NCBI GenBank assembly: GCA_020343875.1
Contig: CP070811.1
Span: 4,946,310-5,010,309 of the forward strand
From: Anaerolineales bacterium
GTDB lineage: Bacteria > Chloroflexota > Anaerolineae > 4572-78 > NAK82
Direction: 5' to 3'
DNA length: 64,000 nt
Part shown: in pieces, positions 60,985-64,000 of the stretch
How positions within the stretch are numbered: position 1 is the stretch's first letter
How the letters are laid out: every line of letters starts with the position of its first letter
Program-made: the position numbers and the translations under genes
The notes under the pieces: generated by a model
What the model was told of the DNA's origin: nothing
The model's input: the letters and a program-made list of their open reading frames with translations, nothing else
Database searches by the model: none

Positions 60985-62184
60985 TTATGTTGCGTATGCC
61001 CATTGCCCACCGATCATGGTGCGCCAGGGGGTGAAGTCTTCATCAAAGACAGCGATATCGGCATCCTTTCCTGGTTCAAGGCTACCTTTCTGGTCATCGA
61101 CGCCAATCACCCGTGCAGGGGTCAGGGTTGCCATCCTGACCGCCTCCACTAAGGGAATACCCACCACATTTGTCAAAATAGGCACCATCTGATTCAGCAA
61201 GGTCGTGCTGCCCGCGAACGAGGAGCGATCAAACACCATGCCCACCCCATCATGGACTTCGTATTCCACATCTCCCATGCGAAAGTGGGCCCCTTCTGGC
61301 AGCCCAGCCCCATTGGTCGCATCGGAAATGACGCAAAGGCGATCAGCTCCTATGCACTTATAGGCCAGTTTCATCAAAGTGGGCGGCAGGTGCTTGTTAT
61401 CCGAGATCATCTCCGCGCTCAGGCCATCAAAGACCAGGGCCGATTCTAGCAAACCTGGCCTACGCCAGGGGCCTTCGCGAACTGTACTGGACTGCGCACT
61501 CCAGATGTGGATAATATGCCGCAACCCGACCTGCATAGCTGCCAACACTTCCTCGTCCCGGGCCATACTGTGCCCTGCGGCCGGTACGATGCCCAGCTTG
61601 GCCAGCCGGGCAGTAAGCTCCAGCGCCCCTGGCAACTCAGGGGCGTAGGTCATGATGCGTATCACATCTTGGTGTTCGAGCAAAGCATCGGGTGTGCCGT
61701 CATCTGGGGTTCGCATGCTGGCGGGGTCCAGCGCCCCTTTCTGCGCCGTACTGAAGTAAGGGCCCTCCAGATGCACGCCTAATACCTGGCTCCTGACACC
61801 TGATTGACCCATCCACTGGCGACTGAACTCCAGGCATTTTACCAAATGCGGGATCGGCGCCGGGACCACCGTCGGCAACAACGCCGTGACACCTCGCCTG
61901 GTGTTTTCCTCAATGATGCTGGTGAAGGCCTCCACCGTTGCCTCGTTGAAGGTATGCCCCAATGCACCGTGAATATGAATGTCAATCAGGCCGGGAGTGA
62001 TGTAACGCCCTGCAACGTCGATCTGCTCCACCTCAGACCCCAAAGAATCGGGGCTTTCAATGCCCACGATCTTCTTCCCTTCCACCACAACGGCCTTGCC
62101 GATTATAACCTCCCGGGGCAGAACCAGCCGCCCCTGGGTCAGCGCGAACCGTCCCTTGGGCTGTTCTATCCTTTCGCCTACCAC
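60985..62184 (-). CDS. nagA: N-acetylglucosamine-6-phosphate deacetylase
   Basis: The GTG at 62184, just after GGGAGGTAAGC, gives 399 residues; a longer start at 62304 adds 40 unlikely ones. The enzyme removes acetate from GlcNAc-6-P before NagB acts. The amidohydrolase metal sites appear in PGLIDIHIHGALGH, GVHLEGPYFS, ISDATNGAGLPEG and VEAVRMATLTPARVIGVDD. The segment GQSGVRSQVLG (nt about 61780-61815) before the HLEGPYF motif is an unusual Ser/Gly/Gln linker whose DNA is partly self-repeating. nagB follows in the same direction. Confidence 0.93.
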   Translation of the reverse strand: MVGERIEQPKGRFALTQGRLVLPREVIIGKAVVVEGKKIVGIESPDSLGSEVEQIDVAGRYITPGLIDIHIHGALGHTFNEATVEAFTSIIEENTRRGVTALLPTVVPAPIPHLVKCLEFSRQWMGQSGVRSQVLGVHLEGPYFSTAQKGALDPASMRTPDDGTPDALLEHQDVIRIMTYAPELPGALELTARLAKLGIVPAAGHSMARDEEVLAAMQVGLRHIIHIWSAQSSTVREGPWRRPGLLESALVFDGLSAEMISDNKHLPPTLMKLAYKCIGADRLCVISDATNGAGLPEGAHFRMGDVEYEVHDGVGMVFDRSSFAGSTTLLNQMVPILTNVVGIPLVEAVRMATLTPARVIGVDDQKGSLEPGKDADIAVFDEDFTPWRTMIGGQWAYAT

Positions 62185-62706
62185 ACGCTTACCTCCCCTC
62201 CCCTTCGCCAACGCTAGCAACCATCTCGCCACAGCAACTCTGTTTTCTGCAATCGATGCCCTAGACTCATGCTTCGCAGCATGCCCTAACAATATGAGCC
62301 GCACCGATCATACTACGAGCTGGCTCCGGTGTCAACGAAAAGAGTGTCTTCCGAATGCAGCCGCTTCCTCTCTTGAATATTCCTTGACAAGCCACCAGAA
62401 TTCTGTTACAATGCGCACGAATTAAGGCACCATTTCAGTCAATGAGTTTGGTGAAATATCGTTTCCCTCGCAGTTTTTTTGGAATTCTTCATGCCTCGCA
62501 ACTTACATCTCAGCGCTAAGGCCAACCAAAAGTTGGCCATATCAGAATACGTGACCACAGAGGAGTGACGGCGCCACACATGATTCAGGAAGCAAAATCG
62601 ACGCAACGCGTTCCCGGACCCTCGACACGCCGAGCTCCTTTTCGTAATTGAACCTATGTCTTGGGGTCCTCGGAGGAGACACTTTCAGGAGAAGAGGTGA
62701 TAGACC
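62185..62706. other. 522-nt region with strong promoter and long leader of the FGE-like gene
   Basis: Next to nagA there is only its ribosome site. A strong promoter faces right (62384-62412). The leader from about 62420 to 62706 is some 285 nt long and includes a T7 run (62474-62480) and the perfect hairpin GGCCAAC-CAAAA-GTTGGCC (62520-62538). No gene or known RNA class was recognised in the leader; its length suggests post-transcriptional control. Confidence 0.55.
62384..62412 (+). promoter_or_regulatory. Sigma70 promoter of the FGE-like lipoprotein gene
   Basis: TTGACA (62384-62389), a 17-nt spacer and TACAAT (62407-62412), with a perfect -35 and one mismatch in the -10. Confidence 0.8.
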
Positions 62707-63678
62707 GTGAAGAAAGCACTAGCTGCAGCAGCCATCTTGTCAGTCCTGATCATAGCAACGGGGTGTGGCGGTCCACGTACGAGCGATTTGGTCGATCTGA
62801 CACCAGCCACCGAGGCCCCAGCTGCCCAGGCCACCCCCACCAAGGTCGTGCTGGCCACGCCCACCCCTTTAGCAGCTCCCCCTACCCCTACCCCACGGCC
62901 ATCTACCCCGACCCGGGAGCCGACGGCCACGCCGGAACAGGTGGCAGAAGGGCAAGCGACGCCAGAGCCTACTGAAGAGCCAGAGCCCCAGCCTCCTCCG
63001 GTCACCGACATCATGATCGAGATTTCGGCCGGCCCCTTTACCATGGGTAGCGACCAGGGGGACGCCGAAGACTCACCGGCCCACGAAGTGGAGCTGCCCG
63101 CTTTTGAAATCGACAAGTTCGAGGTGACCAACGCGGACTTCAAGGTGTTTACGGACCAGACCGCTTATGTGACTCATGCGGAAAAGCAAGGGCTCAGCAG
63201 TTGGCGCAACGAGTGGGGTACGGGTAAAGACAACCACCCGGTCGTCATGGTCACCTGGGATGATGCCCTGGCATACTGCGAGTGGCTGGGCAAGCGGCTG
63301 CCCACTGAGGCCGAATGGGAGAAGGCAGCCCGGGGCGAGGATGGGCGCAGCTTCCCCTGGGGCGAAGACTGGGACCCGAACAAGGCCAACGTCAAAGAGA
63401 GAGGACTGCGTGGTACGGCTGCTGTAGGTAGCTTTGGTGACGGCGCCAGCCCCTATGGCATCGAAGATATGACCGGCAACGTGTGGGAGTGGACGGCCGA
63501 TTGGTACCAGGCCTACCCAGACAACACAGCCGAGGATCCTTACTACGGAGAACAGTTCCGGGTGACACGGGGCGGCGGTTGGTTCGACGAGGAGCCGCAA
63601 GCTACTACCTTCAACCGTAACGCCGCTGACCCGAGCAAAACCGCAAACGACGACCTCGGCTTCCGCTGCGCGCGGTAA
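62707..63678 (+). CDS. Formylglycine-generating-enzyme-like (SUMF1 domain) lipoprotein
   Basis: The GTG at 62707 follows AGGAGAAGAGG. The 323-residue protein has a lipoprotein signal (IATGC, C20), a Pro/Thr-rich linker (about 35-95) and an FGE-sulfatase domain. Motifs are AGPFTMGSDQGDAEDSPAHE, FEIDKFEVTNADFKVF, VTWDDALAYCEWLGKRLPTE, FPWGEDWDP, DMTGNVWEWTADWY, RVTRGGGWFD and the end GFRCAR. True FGE uses two cysteines near the C-terminus; only one is visible in that part (in GFRCAR), so this may be a non-catalytic member, like many EgtB/PvdO-type relatives. It is probably attached to the outer face of the membrane. Confidence 0.88.
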   Translation: MKKALAAAAILSVLIIATGCGGPRTSDLVDLTPATEAPAAQATPTKVVLATPTPLAAPPTPTPRPSTPTREPTATPEQVAEGQATPEPTEEPEPQPPPVTDIMIEISAGPFTMGSDQGDAEDSPAHEVELPAFEIDKFEVTNADFKVFTDQTAYVTHAEKQGLSSWRNEWGTGKDNHPVVMVTWDDALAYCEWLGKRLPTEAEWEKAARGEDGRSFPWGEDWDPNKANVKERGLRGTAAVGSFGDGASPYGIEDMTGNVWEWTADWYQAYPDNTAEDPYYGEQFRVTRGGGWFDEEPQATTFNRNAADPSKTANDDLGFRCAR

Positions 63679-63871
63679 GGTGCGTAGGGTTACGCCTGCC
63701 TCGTGTGGACGACCGCCAGGGTCGCCCCTACCATTCGAAAAACTTTTTCTGGTTCGATTTAGACGAGAAAGGAGGGCCATCTATCAAAACACGAGTCGAG
63801 TGTTCCACCTTAGATAAGACAGCAAGTTCAACTGTTAGCCATTTTAGACTCCAAAGGAGGAGCAAATAACC

Positions 63872-64000
63872 ATGAGTAAGAAATTCTTCAGTTTGCTGAT
63901 CCTGATGACCTTGGTGGTCAGCCTATTGCCAGCCACGGCAGGTGCCGCACCCCCAGCGCAAGCTGGCGGCACTACCTACACCATTCAGAAGGACGACTGG
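63872..64000 (+). CDS. Start of an exported protein, possibly with LysM-like N-terminus (partial)
   Basis: The ATG at 63872 follows AAAGGAGG, and 43 codons are inside the window. The product starts MSKKFFSLLILMTLVVSLLP, a signal peptide cut near AGA-AP, followed by a short Gly/Ala/Thr linker and TYTIQKDDW. This last segment resembles the opening of a LysM domain (YTVQKGDxLxxIA). Such a start is seen in wall-binding or solute-binding proteins. The remainder is outside the window, so no function can be given. Some 190 nt separate it from the FGE-like gene. Confidence 0.75.
   Translation, partial: MSKKFFSLLILMTLVVSLLPATAGAAPPAQAGGTTYTIQKDDW

Noticed and set aside
62491-62568. Small open frame of 25 codons in the FGE leader
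   Set aside because: No ribosome site, no recognisable product, and it overlaps the hairpin at 62520-62538.
1-64000. CRISPR arrays, insertion sequences, tRNA or rRNA genes
   Set aside because: No regularly spaced repeats, transposase motifs or tRNA/rRNA-like sequences were seen on either strand.

Overview
The window reads as chromosomal DNA of an anaerobic or facultative bacterium, most probably a member of the Chloroflexota (Anaerolineae-like). This is inferred from the moderately high GC content, the many lipoproteins with Pro/Thr-rich linkers after the lipobox, SH3b and LysM-type exported proteins, RND pump parts without an outer-membrane partner, and the redox gene set. No rRNA, tRNA, CRISPR array, phage or insertion sequence was recognised. 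Genes are closely packed, mostly on the + strand.

Region 1 (1-10529) is one redox operon. It holds the end of korA, then korB and korC (2-oxoacid:ferredoxin oxidoreductase), a NuoE/NuoF/HoxU-like NAD(H) diaphorase, a HdrA-like flavoprotein, a HdrD-like (HdrC-HdrB fusion) protein and a second, full HdrA-MvhD fusion. The last gene is interrupted by an in-frame TGA exactly where the family has a conserved cysteine, and a SECIS-like hairpin follows 20 nt later. I read it as a selenoprotein. Together the genes look like a ferredoxin/NAD/disulfide electron-transfer (possibly bifurcating) module fed by oxoacid oxidation.

Region 2 (10612-15355) has two nucleotide-sugar/glycosyl transferase genes, a UroD-family protein and a convergent NarL-type two-component system. 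Region 3 (15671-27303) is an ABC export operon with one ATPase, four tandem paralogous FtsX/MacB-like permeases (each internally duplicated, so eight repeat units) and a lipoprotein adaptor. Region 4 (27315-29738, - strand) carries DUF427, lactate dehydrogenase and aldo/keto reductase genes. They are divergent from a MarR-controlled RND efflux operon (30007-38484) that ends in a large SH3b/beta-propeller lipoprotein.

Region 5 (38728-45877) combines a sensor kinase with two c-type heme motifs in its extracytoplasmic domain, its response regulator, a degenerate receiver protein, and a membrane redox module (octaheme cytochrome c, Tat FeS protein, NrfD-like quinone subunit) without a catalytic subunit. 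Region 6 (46074-58546) is an anion-uptake island. It has a PhoR/PhoB-like pair, a triple 11-bp Pho-box-like repeat before a MshEN-universal-stress fusion gene, a c-di-AMP (ydaO/yuaA) riboswitch with its own terminator before pstSCAB, then a formate/nitrite channel, an orphan sulfate-binding-like protein, a Na/Pi-type transporter and a universal stress protein. Region 7 (58898-64000) holds a membrane-anchored SagB-like nitroreductase, nagA-nagB, a formylglycine-generating-enzyme-like lipoprotein and the start of an exported protein.

The strongest items for follow-up are the UGA-containing HdrA with its hairpin, the c-di-AMP riboswitch in front of the phosphate transporter combined with an upstream Pho-box array, the heme-type sensor kinase beside an octaheme quinone module, and the four-permease ABC operon.
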